Shown here one piece after another: positions 1-5,443 of a stretch of DNA of 5,620 bases. Every line of letters begins with the position of its first letter. Position 1 is the first letter of the stretch. Under the pieces are notes generated by a model. The model saw only the letters and a program-made list of their open reading frames with translations, did no database searches and was not told the DNA's origin. Both the position numbers and the translations under genes were made by a program. The DNA comes from an uncultured Rhodospirillales bacterium (lineage in GTDB: Bacteria; Pseudomonadota; Alphaproteobacteria; Rhodospirillales; Casp-alpha2): NCBI GenBank assembly GCA_938074585.1, contig CALJEW010000383.1, positions 1-5,620 on the forward strand. The letters are read 5' to 3'.

Positions 1-129
1 ACCGCACTGGATAAAACCTTTAGCTTTAACACGGTCCAATATGGGGCCAGCGCTTGCAGGCGTGACAATAGCTGTTGTTGTAATCGCTGCTGCCATAACA
101 GCGGCAAATGTTGTAATTATTTTTTTCAT
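1..129 (-). CDS. Amino-acid ABC transporter substrate-binding protein (AapJ/BztA-like), N-terminal part
   Basis: Reading leftward from an ATG at 129, 43 codons stay open to the window edge, so only the N-terminus is present. The first residues are MKKIITTF, followed by an Ala/Thr-rich hydrophobic stretch ending in TPASA at residues 23-27, a good type I signal peptide with cleavage after Ala27. The mature start reads GPILDRVKAKGFIQCG, which matches the opening of AapJ/BztA-type periplasmic binding proteins of general L-amino-acid ABC importers (LDxVKAxGxxxCG). Such proteins capture amino acids in the periplasm and hand them to the AapQMP permease and ATPase; those partner genes would lie off the left edge if the operon is standard. 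A Shine-Dalgarno sequence precedes the ATG. Family assignment rests on about 16 mature residues, so the exact subfamily and substrate are inferred. Confidence 0.75.
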   Translation of the reverse strand, partial: MKKIITTFAAVMAAAITTTAIVTPASAGPILDRVKAKGFIQCG

Positions 130-137
130 AATTCATT

Positions 138-144
138 ACTTCCT
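138..144 (-). promoter_or_regulatory. Ribosome binding site of the amino-acid-binding protein gene
   Basis: On the minus strand this reads AGGAAGT, ending 8 nt before the ATG at 129. It supports that ATG over an out-of-frame ATG that lies between it and the Shine-Dalgarno sequence. Confidence 0.6.
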
Positions 145-168
145 GTTGTTAATTATTCACTATATTTG

Positions 169-191
169 AATCTGAATTCATTTTTCAGATT
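169..191 (-). repeat. Inverted repeat in the leader of the amino-acid-binding protein gene
   Basis: AATCTGAA at 169-176 and TTCAGATT at 184-191 form a perfect 8-bp inverted repeat around a 7-nt centre. It lies 40-62 bp upstream of the leftward ATG at 129, so it could be an mRNA hairpin in the 5' leader or a repressor operator. There is no T-run directly after it in the direction of transcription, so it is not an obvious attenuator. The symmetry is seen directly; the function is inferred. Confidence 0.4.
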
Positions 192-316
192 GTATATTTT
201 AATTCCGTAACATGCATAATTAACGCATCTTAAGTATTAAGAATATTTCTACATTTATAACTTCATGCAATTCTGAGAAATATGCAACAATGAATTTTTA
301 AATTTGTGAATTTTAG

Positions 317-331
317 TCATATCGCATATGA
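317..331. repeat. Palindromic site TCATAT-CGC-ATATGA
   Basis: A 15-bp palindrome with two perfect 6-bp arms around a 3-bp centre, 107-121 bp upstream of the TPR gene start. The compact arm-and-spacer geometry would suit a dimeric helix-turn-helix regulator. I do not recognise it as the consensus of a known regulator. Confidence 0.3.
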
Positions 332-332
332 A

Positions 333-364
333 TTTAACGCACACATAAATAAGGCTGCGTTAAA
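333..364. repeat. 9-bp inverted repeat TTTAACGCA / TGCGTTAAA
   Basis: TTTAACGCA at 333-341 is perfectly complementary to TGCGTTAAA at 356-364, with a 14-nt spacer. A further A-run follows the right arm. It is the strongest dyad in the intergenic region and lies 74-105 bp upstream of the TPR gene start. It could be an operator or a transcribed hairpin; a rightward terminator is unlikely because A, not T, follows the stem on the plus strand. Confidence 0.4.
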
Positions 365-383
365 AAATAGGTAGATTTATTTT

Positions 384-411
384 TTGAGGCCTAAAAATGA
401 TGTTGTACATT
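384..411 (+). promoter_or_regulatory. Possible promoter of the TPR-oxygenase gene
   Basis: TTGAGG (384-389) and TACATT (406-411) are separated by 16 bp and resemble -35 and -10 elements for a housekeeping sigma factor, each with mismatches. Transcription would begin about 20 nt before the ATG at 438. The background is AT-rich, so chance matches are likely and this is a weak call. Confidence 0.25.
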
Positions 412-437
412 TGAATGAAAATATTTGAAAAAATACC

Positions 438-1715
438 ATGAACCGAAAAGAACGCCGCCGTCTACAAAAAGAAAACACTCCATCAAGCTTACATGCACCT
501 TACGATTCTGCGCTTAATGTTAATATTATAACTCAAAGTCTTAATAAAGCCAATGTTGCTTTAAGTATGGGTAATCCTGAACTTGCGGCAAACATAATTG
601 ATGAAGTTTTGCAATCAGACCCCAATAATCCCGATGCGCTTAATTTAAAAGCAGCTTTGTTAATGAGTTCAAGCGAAGTGGCTGAGGCTATTCGAATATT
701 CACAAAAGTTATAAAAATAGTCCCCAATTTTGCTCAGGCCCACTTTAACTTAGGATCTGCCCTCACCATAGACGGCAAACCGAAGCGCGCGATCAAATCC
801 TTGCAACAAGCATTAAAAATAGAGCCCGACTATGCTGACGCCCATTATAATTTAGCAAATGCTTTGCGCCAAATTGAAAAAACGGATGTCTCAATTAAAC
901 ATTACAGTCAAACGTTACGCATCAACCCAGATCATTCGGGGGCAGCAACAAACTTAGCCAGTGCACATTTAGAATTGGGTCAGCCGAACGAAGCTTATGA
1001 GGCGAGTCTTCAAGCACAAACGATTGAGCCTGGAAACAGAGATGCATTAGCCTTTACAGCGATTGCAGCAACTGAAAAGGGTGACAAGCAAACGTCGGCC
1101 CGAATTTTGAAACCTGATCTGTTGGTCCGCCCCAAACAGTTCGATATTAGTCCTGGTTTTGATAGCCTAGCGGCTTTTAATGCAGCCTTGGTTTATCACG
1201 TTTTGACCCACCCGACTTTAGCAAAAAACCCCCACAACAAGGCGACGCGGAATGGTCAACAGACGGGTAATTTAGCTTTAGGGGACCAGGGCCCAGTGGC
1301 AGAGTTACAAGAGATGATTGGTGAAGCGCTGGATGAATATTTAGAAGCGATTAACTCAGATAAAGAGCACCCCTATCCACTCTTAATTCCAAAACTAACC
1401 AAAATCGACATCTGGGGCACGGTTTTGGGAGCTCAGGGCCATCAAGCAGCGCACATGCACCGGGCGGCGTGGGTTAGTGGTGTTTATTATGCAAAATTGC
1501 CAGATGTGATGCATTCGGGTGAAAACGGCAATGCCGGATGTATTGAATTTTGTCGCCCACCCGATGAATTTCCCTGCACTCAACAACACGACGTGAAAAT
1601 CATTCAGCCCCAAGAGGGAACAATGGTGCTTTTTCCCTCTTATATATATCACCGCACAATCCCGTTCAAAAGCACCGACAAACGCATCAGCATTGCTTTC
1701 GACTTACAAGCATAG
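438..1715 (+). CDS. TPR-repeat protein with C-terminal 2OG-Fe(II) oxygenase-like domain
   Basis: The 425-residue protein has two parts. Residues about 32-200 contain roughly five TPR units with the usual alanine, glycine, tyrosine and proline spacing (for example the units ending in KIEPDYADAHYNLANAL and RINPDHS), which normally bind another protein. Residues about 235-425 resemble the 2-oxoglutarate/Fe(II) oxygenase family typified by TIGR02466/PF13759. The markers are IWGTVLGAQGHQAAHMH, then SGVYYAKLPD, a strand ending LFPSYIYHRTIPF and RISIAFDL. Likely metal ligands are His339/His341 and His405, and Arg416, eleven residues after His405, is the expected 2-oxoglutarate carboxylate contact. 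The start MNRKERRRLQK is typical of alphaproteobacterial TPR proteins; no strong Shine-Dalgarno sequence precedes it and no upstream in-frame ATG was found. No signal peptide or membrane segment is seen, so it is probably cytoplasmic. The substrate is unknown; a protein or peptide bound by the TPR part is an inference. It appears monocistronic. Confidence 0.8.
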   Translation: MNRKERRRLQKENTPSSLHAPYDSALNVNIITQSLNKANVALSMGNPELAANIIDEVLQSDPNNPDALNLKAALLMSSSEVAEAIRIFTKVIKIVPNFAQAHFNLGSALTIDGKPKRAIKSLQQALKIEPDYADAHYNLANALRQIEKTDVSIKHYSQTLRINPDHSGAATNLASAHLELGQPNEAYEASLQAQTIEPGNRDALAFTAIAATEKGDKQTSARILKPDLLVRPKQFDISPGFDSLAAFNAALVYHVLTHPTLAKNPHNKATRNGQQTGNLALGDQGPVAELQEMIGEALDEYLEAINSDKEHPYPLLIPKLTKIDIWGTVLGAQGHQAAHMHRAAWVSGVYYAKLPDVMHSGENGNAGCIEFCRPPDEFPCTQQHDVKIIQPQEGTMVLFPSYIYHRTIPFKSTDKRISIAFDLQA

Positions 1716-1802
1716 GTAACAACAGATAATGATTTAACGAGTCTTAAATTAAGAGAACCCCTAGAGCGATAACTGACGACGGATTAATCAGGAGACTAGT
1801 TC

Positions 1803-2303
1803 TTATCTGGAAGGCGCTTCCGTACAATGGGGGCATGTGCCCTCGACTTCGATGGTTCGGCGGAGCACGCTAAAACCAACGGCTTTAGCTTGATCATTGA
1901 TGGCGGCATCAATGCGGGTATCGTTTAGCTCTGCCGTTGTGCCACATTTTGCACAGATTAAAAACTGCGCGAAGTGTGGTGTTTCAGGGTCCGAACATCC
2001 AACAAAGGCGTTTAATCTTTCAATACGGTGAATAAGCCCGTGTTCGAGCAAAAAGTCTAAGGCTCTATAGACCGTTGGCGGGACAGCGCCGCTGCGTTCT
2101 TTTTGCAGAGCATCCAAAATCTCGTAGGCACCCAGTGGTTTATGCCCGCGCCAGACCAGCTCAAACACACGTTTGCGAATATCGGTTAAGCGCACACTGC
2201 GTTGGGTGCATATCAATACCGCACGCTCTACCGCTTCTTGCCGACACGCATTGTGGTCGTGGTTATGGTCAATAAAGGTCATTTCAGCAGCTTTTTCAGA
2301 CAT
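1803..2303 (-). CDS. zur: Zinc uptake regulator Zur (Fur family)
   Basis: The 166-residue protein is a Fur-family metalloregulator best matched to Zur, which as a zinc-loaded dimer represses zinc-uptake genes. A winged-helix DNA-binding domain spans about residues 25-96, with recognition helix PPTVYRALDFLLEHG at 75-89. A C-terminal dimerisation domain follows. Two CxxC pairs, Cys117/Cys120 and Cys157/Cys160, form the structural zinc site. His92, Cys103, His110 and Glu125 line up with the regulatory-site residues known from E. coli Zur (His77, Cys88, His96, Glu111), which favours Zur over Fur, PerR or Irr. The N-terminus carries a His/Asp cluster, DHNHDHN at 12-18, a possible extra metal-binding tail. 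The ATG at 2303 has a Shine-Dalgarno sequence 6 nt away, and the next in-frame ATG upstream (2321) runs into a stop after two codons. No znuABC genes are present here. The gene is divergent from hisI. Confidence 0.88.
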   Translation of the reverse strand: MSEKAAEMTFIDHNHDHNACRQEAVERAVLICTQRSVRLTDIRKRVFELVWRGHKPLGAYEILDALQKERSGAVPPTVYRALDFLLEHGLIHRIERLNAFVGCSDPETPHFAQFLICAKCGTTAELNDTRIDAAINDQAKAVGFSVLRRTIEVEGTCPHCTEAPSR

Positions 2304-2309
2304 GATAAA

Positions 2310-2314
2310 CCTTT
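2310..2314 (-). promoter_or_regulatory. Ribosome binding site of zur
   Basis: AAAGG on the minus strand ends 6 nt before the ATG at 2303. It supports that start over the in-frame internal ATG at 2282, where translation would lose residues 1-7. Confidence 0.6.
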
Positions 2315-2334
2315 ATATCATGCAATCACCGCTT

Positions 2335-2350
2335 TAACATAATGTTGTTA
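2335..2350. promoter_or_regulatory. Candidate Zur operator between zur and hisI
   Basis: The site TAACATAATGTTGTTA has arms TAACA and TGTTA around a 6-bp centre, with an overlapping compact palindrome AACAT-A-ATGTT at 2336-2346. AT-rich dyads built from TGTTAT/ATAACA half-sites are what Zur binds in many proteobacteria; this match is imperfect. It sits 32-47 bp upstream of zur and its right end coincides with the -35 element of the plus-strand promoter, the position expected for repression. It could serve zur autoregulation, repression of hisI and the mod genes, or both. The dyad is seen; its link to Zur is inferred from location and composition. Confidence 0.4.
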
Positions 2351-2373
2351 TGACTTATCTGCACTCCTATAGT
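2345..2373 (+). promoter_or_regulatory. Promoter of the hisI-modABC cluster
   Basis: TTGTTA (2345-2350) and TATAGT (2368-2373) are separated by exactly 17 bp, giving four and five matches to the sigma-70 consensus hexamers. Transcription would start near 2380 and leave a leader of about 29 nt containing the hisI Shine-Dalgarno sequence AAAGG at 2396-2400. The candidate Zur dyad overlaps the -35 element. This is the best promoter match I found in the window. Confidence 0.55.
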
Positions 2374-2408
2374 TTTAATTCTTTTTTCAACTTTTAAAGG
2401 CCTCTCTT

Positions 2409-2816
2409 ATGGGTTCTCCGCTTTCTTCTAAAACCGCTAATGCCGTTGTTTATTCCTTATTGTTTAACGCGGATGGCTTGGTTCCTGCCATTGCTCAACA
2501 GCATGACACAGGTGAAATTTTAATGATGGCGTGGATGAACGAAGACGCGGTGCGCGAAACTTTGGATACCAACCAAGTGTGTTATTGGTCCCGGTCCCGC
2601 AGCCAGCTTTGGCGCAAGGGGGAAACGTCAGGTCAAACGCAAAAGCTGGTTGATTTCAGATGGGATTGCGATGCCGATACGATTTTATTGCAAGTAGATC
2701 AATTGGGCGTGGCGTGCCACACAGGACGGCGCAATTGCTTTTATAATGCGGTGCGTGATGACGAAATGACCGCCATTGCAGCCCCTGAAGTTAATCCGGG
2801 GGATATTTATTCATAA
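2409..2816 (+). CDS. hisI: Phosphoribosyl-AMP cyclohydrolase
   Basis: The 135-residue protein catalyses the third step of histidine biosynthesis, hydrolysing the adenine ring of phosphoribosyl-AMP to give ProFAR, in the cytoplasm. It is the stand-alone HisI form, without a fused HisE pyrophosphohydrolase domain. Family marks in order are GLVPAIAQQHDTGEILMMAWMNEDA (about 23-47), YWSRSRSQLWRKGETSG (59-75), and D86-C-D88-A-D90, the Mg-binding aspartates. The zinc cysteines are Cys87, Cys103 (ACHTGR) and Cys110 (NCF), so the enzyme should be active and zinc-dependent. The ATG follows AAAGG by 8 nt. It is the first gene of a likely operon, ending 1 nt before modA. No other his gene is present. Its divergence from zur recalls hisI paralogues placed in Zur regulons of some bacteria; whether this is a sole copy or a paralogue cannot be told. 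Confidence 0.93.
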   Translation: MGSPLSSKTANAVVYSLLFNADGLVPAIAQQHDTGEILMMAWMNEDAVRETLDTNQVCYWSRSRSQLWRKGETSGQTQKLVDFRWDCDADTILLQVDQLGVACHTGRRNCFYNAVRDDEMTAIAAPEVNPGDIYS

Positions 2817-2817
2817 A

Positions 2818-3579
2818 ATGCTTAGGGCTTTATATATCCTTGCAATAGCTTTCTTTGCTATAAGCCCTGCGGTATTTGCAAAGACAAAAACCTATATCTA
2901 TGCCGCATCAAGCTTGACCGGTACAATCACTATGGCGGCAAGAGACTTTAACGCCAAGACTGGCTTAAGCGTTATTCCTGTATTCGGTGCAAGTTCAACG
3001 TTAGCCCGGCAAATCATTCAAGGCGCACCCGCAAATCTATTTATTTCTGCAAATAAATTGTGGATGGATAAGGTATCTCAAAATCAGTTGATTGTATTGG
3101 GGTCACGAATTGATTTAACCGCAAATCAGTTGATTTTAATTGCCCCTAAATCTAGTAACATCGCCGTTCGTTTATCAGACACAAAAAACCTAACGTCTGT
3201 AATGAGTGGCAACCGCATCGCCATTGCCGACCCGAACCACGTTCCGGCCGGGTTGTATGCTAAAAAAGCACTTCAAACTCTTAAGATATGGCCACACATC
3301 AAAGATCATTTAGCAATGGCTGCTAATGTTCGTATTGCATTAACTTATGTGGAACGGGGCGAGGTGCCGTTTGGGATTGTATACAAAAGTGACAGTGTTG
3401 GTCGCACAAACATCAAAACAATTTCTCTTTTCCCAGTAACCACCCATCCACCAATCCTTTATCCCATGGCATTAATTCGAACAAATTCAACTGAAACAGC
3501 AAAAGCCTTTTACCAGTTCTTGCAATCGGTGCAAGGGCGCGCAATCCTCTCACAGTTTGGATTCACCCCCCTTCCCTAA
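2818..3579 (+). CDS. modA: Molybdate ABC transporter, periplasmic binding protein ModA
   Basis: The 253-residue precursor binds molybdate (and usually tungstate) in the periplasm and delivers it to ModBC. A signal peptide spans residues 1-21 (MLRALYILAIAFFAISPAVFA), cleaved before KTKTYIY. The oxyanion-binding residues known from E. coli ModA (Ser12, Ser39, Ala125, Val152, Tyr170) have counterparts at Ser32 in AASSLTG, Ser59 in FGASSTLARQ, Ala144 in HVPAGLYA, Val171 in AANVRIAL and Tyr189 in GIVYKSD. The phrases GAPANLFISAN and YVERGEVPFGIVY are also diagnostic. I chose the ATG at 2818 because it starts directly at the signal peptide; an in-frame ATG at 2776 would add 14 residues inside hisI and spoil the signal peptide. 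Only a distant purine run, GGGGGA at 2798-2803, precedes it, so translation is probably coupled to hisI, which stops 1 nt earlier. Confidence 0.93.
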   Translation: MLRALYILAIAFFAISPAVFAKTKTYIYAASSLTGTITMAARDFNAKTGLSVIPVFGASSTLARQIIQGAPANLFISANKLWMDKVSQNQLIVLGSRIDLTANQLILIAPKSSNIAVRLSDTKNLTSVMSGNRIAIADPNHVPAGLYAKKALQTLKIWPHIKDHLAMAANVRIALTYVERGEVPFGIVYKSDSVGRTNIKTISLFPVTTHPPILYPMALIRTNSTETAKAFYQFLQSVQGRAILSQFGFTPLP

Positions 3580-3580
3580 C

Positions 3581-3585
3581 AAGGA
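3581..3585 (+). promoter_or_regulatory. Ribosome binding site fixing the TTG start of modB
   Basis: AAGGA lies 7 nt before TTG at 3593 and just after the modA stop. It decides the start: another in-frame TTG at 3557 lies within modA, has no Shine-Dalgarno sequence and would add 12 residues not found in E. coli ModB. Confidence 0.65.
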
Positions 3586-3592
3586 CAACCCG

Positions 3593-4282
3593 TTGTTTGC
3601 TTTAACGCCCTTCGAAATAGGAGCCATTGAACTGAGTCTAAAGGTCGCGGGCTTGGCATTGCTTGGGTGTTTACCGATGGGTTTGTTGGTAGCATGGGTT
3701 TTGGTGCGTTGTGATTTTTATGGAAAATCACTGTTAAACGGCTTTATTCACCTACCCCTTGTATTGCCGCCGGTTGTTGTTGGGTATTTGTTATTAGTAT
3801 TATTTGGCAAACAAGGTGCATTGGGCCGATGGCTTTGGGCAACATTCGAGGTTTCCATTGCCTTTAGCTGGAAAGGTGCTGCTGTTGCTGCCGGAATTAT
3901 GGCCTTTCCTTTAATGGTGCGTTCGGTTCGATTGTCATTGGAATTGGTCGACACAGGATTAGAAGATGCAGCACGGACTTTGGGGGCATCGCCCAAATGG
4001 GTTTTCATCACAGTCACTTTGCCACTTATTTTACCGGGATTATTAACCGGAACTATATTGACTTTCGCACGTTGCTTAGGTGAATTTGGCGCAACGATTA
4101 CGTTTGTGTCGAACATTCCAGGTGAAACCCAAACCCTGCCCTTAGCCTTATATAGTCTTACCCAAGCCCCGGATGGTGATTTGGGTGCGTTACGGTTAGT
4201 AGTGATTTCCGTAGTTATCAGCTTGGCGGCATTAATAGCATCAGAATCTTTATCGCGCCGCATTAATAATCGGTTGAGGTGA
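3593..4282 (+). CDS. modB: Molybdate ABC transporter, permease ModB
   Basis: This inner-membrane subunit forms the molybdate channel as a homodimer. From the TTG start it is 229 residues, the same length as E. coli ModB, and begins MFALTPFEIGAIELSLKV. Five or six hydrophobic segments are visible, including about 15-37, 53-71, 92-108, 140-160 and 201-217. Typical ModB stretches are HLPLVLPPVVVGYLLLV (53-69), FPLMVRSVRLSLE (105-117) and LGEFGATITFVSNIPGET (162-179). The cytoplasmic EAA loop that docks on ModC reads EDAARTLGA at 124-132. A TTG start is assigned from the Shine-Dalgarno sequence at 3581-3585; no ATG is available near the N-terminus. The gene follows modA by 13 nt, and its final codons form the Shine-Dalgarno sequence of modC, so the two are probably translationally coupled. 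Confidence 0.93.
   Translation: MFALTPFEIGAIELSLKVAGLALLGCLPMGLLVAWVLVRCDFYGKSLLNGFIHLPLVLPPVVVGYLLLVLFGKQGALGRWLWATFEVSIAFSWKGAAVAAGIMAFPLMVRSVRLSLELVDTGLEDAARTLGASPKWVFITVTLPLILPGLLTGTILTFARCLGEFGATITFVSNIPGETQTLPLALYSLTQAPDGDLGALRLVVISVVISLAALIASESLSRRINNRLR
4276..4282 (+). promoter_or_regulatory. Ribosome binding site of modC inside the modB stop
   Basis: GAGGTGA overlaps the last modB codons and its TGA stop and lies 7 nt before the modC ATG at 4290. This arrangement favours coupled translation of permease and ATPase. Confidence 0.65.
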
Positions 4283-4289
4283 GCACAAA

Positions 4290-5414
4290 ATGCAGAAAAA
4301 GCTATACATCAACATAGATATTAAACGTAAAAAAGATAATTTTATGTTGTCGGCTAAAATCCAAACAAAGGGTGGTTTAACAGTTTTTTTTGGTCGTTCT
4401 GGTTCAGGAAAAACAACTTTGATTGATTTGATTTCTGGATTAGATACGCCCGATTCTGGAACTATAACAATTGGCGACCAGGTATTATTCGATGCAGAAT
4501 CTCGAATTAACGTTGCACCAGAAAAGCGAAATATTGGTTACGTTTTTCAAGAAGGACGCCTATTTCCACATTTGAATGTGAAATCGAATTTGCTTTATGC
4601 TCGGCGCTTTATAAACACAGCACTTGATCCTGTAATGTTCAAGACCATCATTAATTTATTAGGCCTCGAACACCTTTTAAACCGGCGCCCATCTACTTTA
4701 TCTGGTGGCGAGAAACAGCGAGTTGCCATTGGACGTGCCTTATTGGCTGAGCCTCAATTATTGCTAATGGACGAGCCTTTAGCATCCTTAGATTCTGAAC
4801 GAAAAGCAGAAATATTACCGTTTATTGAAAACTTGCGGGACCATCTAAAAACACCAATTTTATACGTATCTCATGCCATGGATGAAGTTATTCGCTTGGC
4901 TGATACAATGGTCTTATTAGACCAAGGTTCCGTTATCGCTCAAGGCGAAGTCGGAGATTTAATGAGCCGTTTGGATTTACGACCAATGACCGGAAGATAC
5001 GATGCTGGTGCCGTCTTATCAGTACAAATCACAGCACATGATACGGAATACGGCCTGACTGAACTCTCTTTTTCTGATCATAAATTAATGATCCCTCACA
5101 TTGATTTACCCATTGGTGCCCATTTACGGGTGCGCATTCGGGCCCGAGATGTCAGTTTAAGTACATCAAAACCCATCCAAACCAGCATATTGAACGTGTT
5201 TGAAGCTAAAATCATAGAAATTTCTCCAGATGGTAGCTCACAATCTGAAATTCTTTTGGATATGGGGTCTCCCTTGATAGCCAGAATCACCAGAAAATCT
5301 ATCGTTGAACTGAACATGAAGGTTGGTGATACCATTTACGCCATGGTAAAAGCTGCCGCCATTGACCGCCATAGCCTAGGGTTTGGTGGTACGCGTGTTC
5401 GACATACAAATTAA
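4290..5414 (+). CDS. modC: Molybdate ABC transporter, ATP-binding protein ModC
   Basis: The 374-residue cytoplasmic ATPase drives molybdate import through ModB. ABC motifs appear in order: Walker A GRSGSGKTT (35-43), Q-loop Gln87 within VFQEGRLFPHL (a ModC-typical form), signature LSGGEKQR (137-144), Walker B LLLMDEP (157-163) with catalytic Glu162, D-loop ASLD (165-168) and switch His195. Residues about 240-374 form the accessory C-terminal region, with one recognisable molybdate-binding TOBE/MOP-type domain at about 297-360, which in this family can sense molybdate and inhibit transport. The total length is close to E. coli ModC (352). The N-terminus, MQKKLYINIDIKRKKDNFML, is a little basic but otherwise normal. 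It is the last gene of the cluster; the following gene is convergent. No modE-type regulator gene is in the window. Confidence 0.94.
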   Translation: MQKKLYINIDIKRKKDNFMLSAKIQTKGGLTVFFGRSGSGKTTLIDLISGLDTPDSGTITIGDQVLFDAESRINVAPEKRNIGYVFQEGRLFPHLNVKSNLLYARRFINTALDPVMFKTIINLLGLEHLLNRRPSTLSGGEKQRVAIGRALLAEPQLLLMDEPLASLDSERKAEILPFIENLRDHLKTPILYVSHAMDEVIRLADTMVLLDQGSVIAQGEVGDLMSRLDLRPMTGRYDAGAVLSVQITAHDTEYGLTELSFSDHKLMIPHIDLPIGAHLRVRIRARDVSLSTSKPIQTSILNVFEAKIIEISPDGSSQSEILLDMGSPLIARITRKSIVELNMKVGDTIYAMVKAAAIDRHSLGFGGTRVRHTN

Positions 5415-5443
5415 TTAGCTCAATATCAATTAATTATTTTTTT
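5409..5443 (+). terminator. Possible rho-independent terminator after modC
   Basis: AATTAATT at 5409-5416 pairs with AATTAATT at 5428-5435 around an 11-nt loop, and seven T residues follow at 5437-5443. The geometry fits an intrinsic terminator for the hisI-modABC transcript, but the 8-bp stem is entirely A-T and so weak. It overlaps the modC stop codon and, on the other strand, the last codons of the convergent gene. On that strand only three T residues follow, so activity would be mainly rightward. Confidence 0.35.

Larger units (their letters stand above)
130..437. other. AT-rich divergent intergenic region without a recognisable gene
   Basis: These 308 bp separate the leftward amino-acid-binding protein gene from the rightward TPR gene, so promoters for both must lie here. 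I found no convincing open reading frame, tRNA or known RNA motif on either strand. It holds several inverted repeats: 169-191, 229-241 (CTTAA-GTA-TTAAG), 317-331 (TCATAT-CGC-ATATGA) and 333-364. The heptamer TAACGCA occurs at 221-227 and 335-341, and inverted at 356-362. No sigma-54 promoter or NtrC-type site was recognised. In sequence this rich in A and T some dyads are expected by chance. Confidence 0.6.

Noticed and set aside
1716..1802. Possible bidirectional terminator between the TPR gene and zur.
   Set aside because: The 87 bp contain only short or widely spaced complementarity (a 1742-1754 palindrome with a one-base centre, and CTAG repeats 31 nt apart) and no T-run after a stable stem.
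2304..2345. Minus-strand TATAAA near 2312-2317 as the zur -10 element.
   Set aside because: It would put the transcript start at the Shine-Dalgarno sequence and has no good -35 element at 16-18 bp, so no zur promoter is called.
2776..2817. Upstream ATG for modA inside hisI, adding 14 residues.
   Set aside because: The extension overlaps hisI coding sequence and places charged residues ahead of a signal peptide that starts naturally at 2818.
2828..2870. TATATA-rich stretch and ATAGC/GCTAT repeat near the modA start, considered as a ModE box.
   Set aside because: It lies inside the modA signal-peptide codons and does not show the spaced symmetric half-sites of a ModE operator.
3748..4263. Long open frame on the minus strand opposite modB (also shorter ones opposite other genes).
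   Set aside because: It mirrors the clearly conserved modB coding sequence, has low-complexity composition and no recognisable domain.
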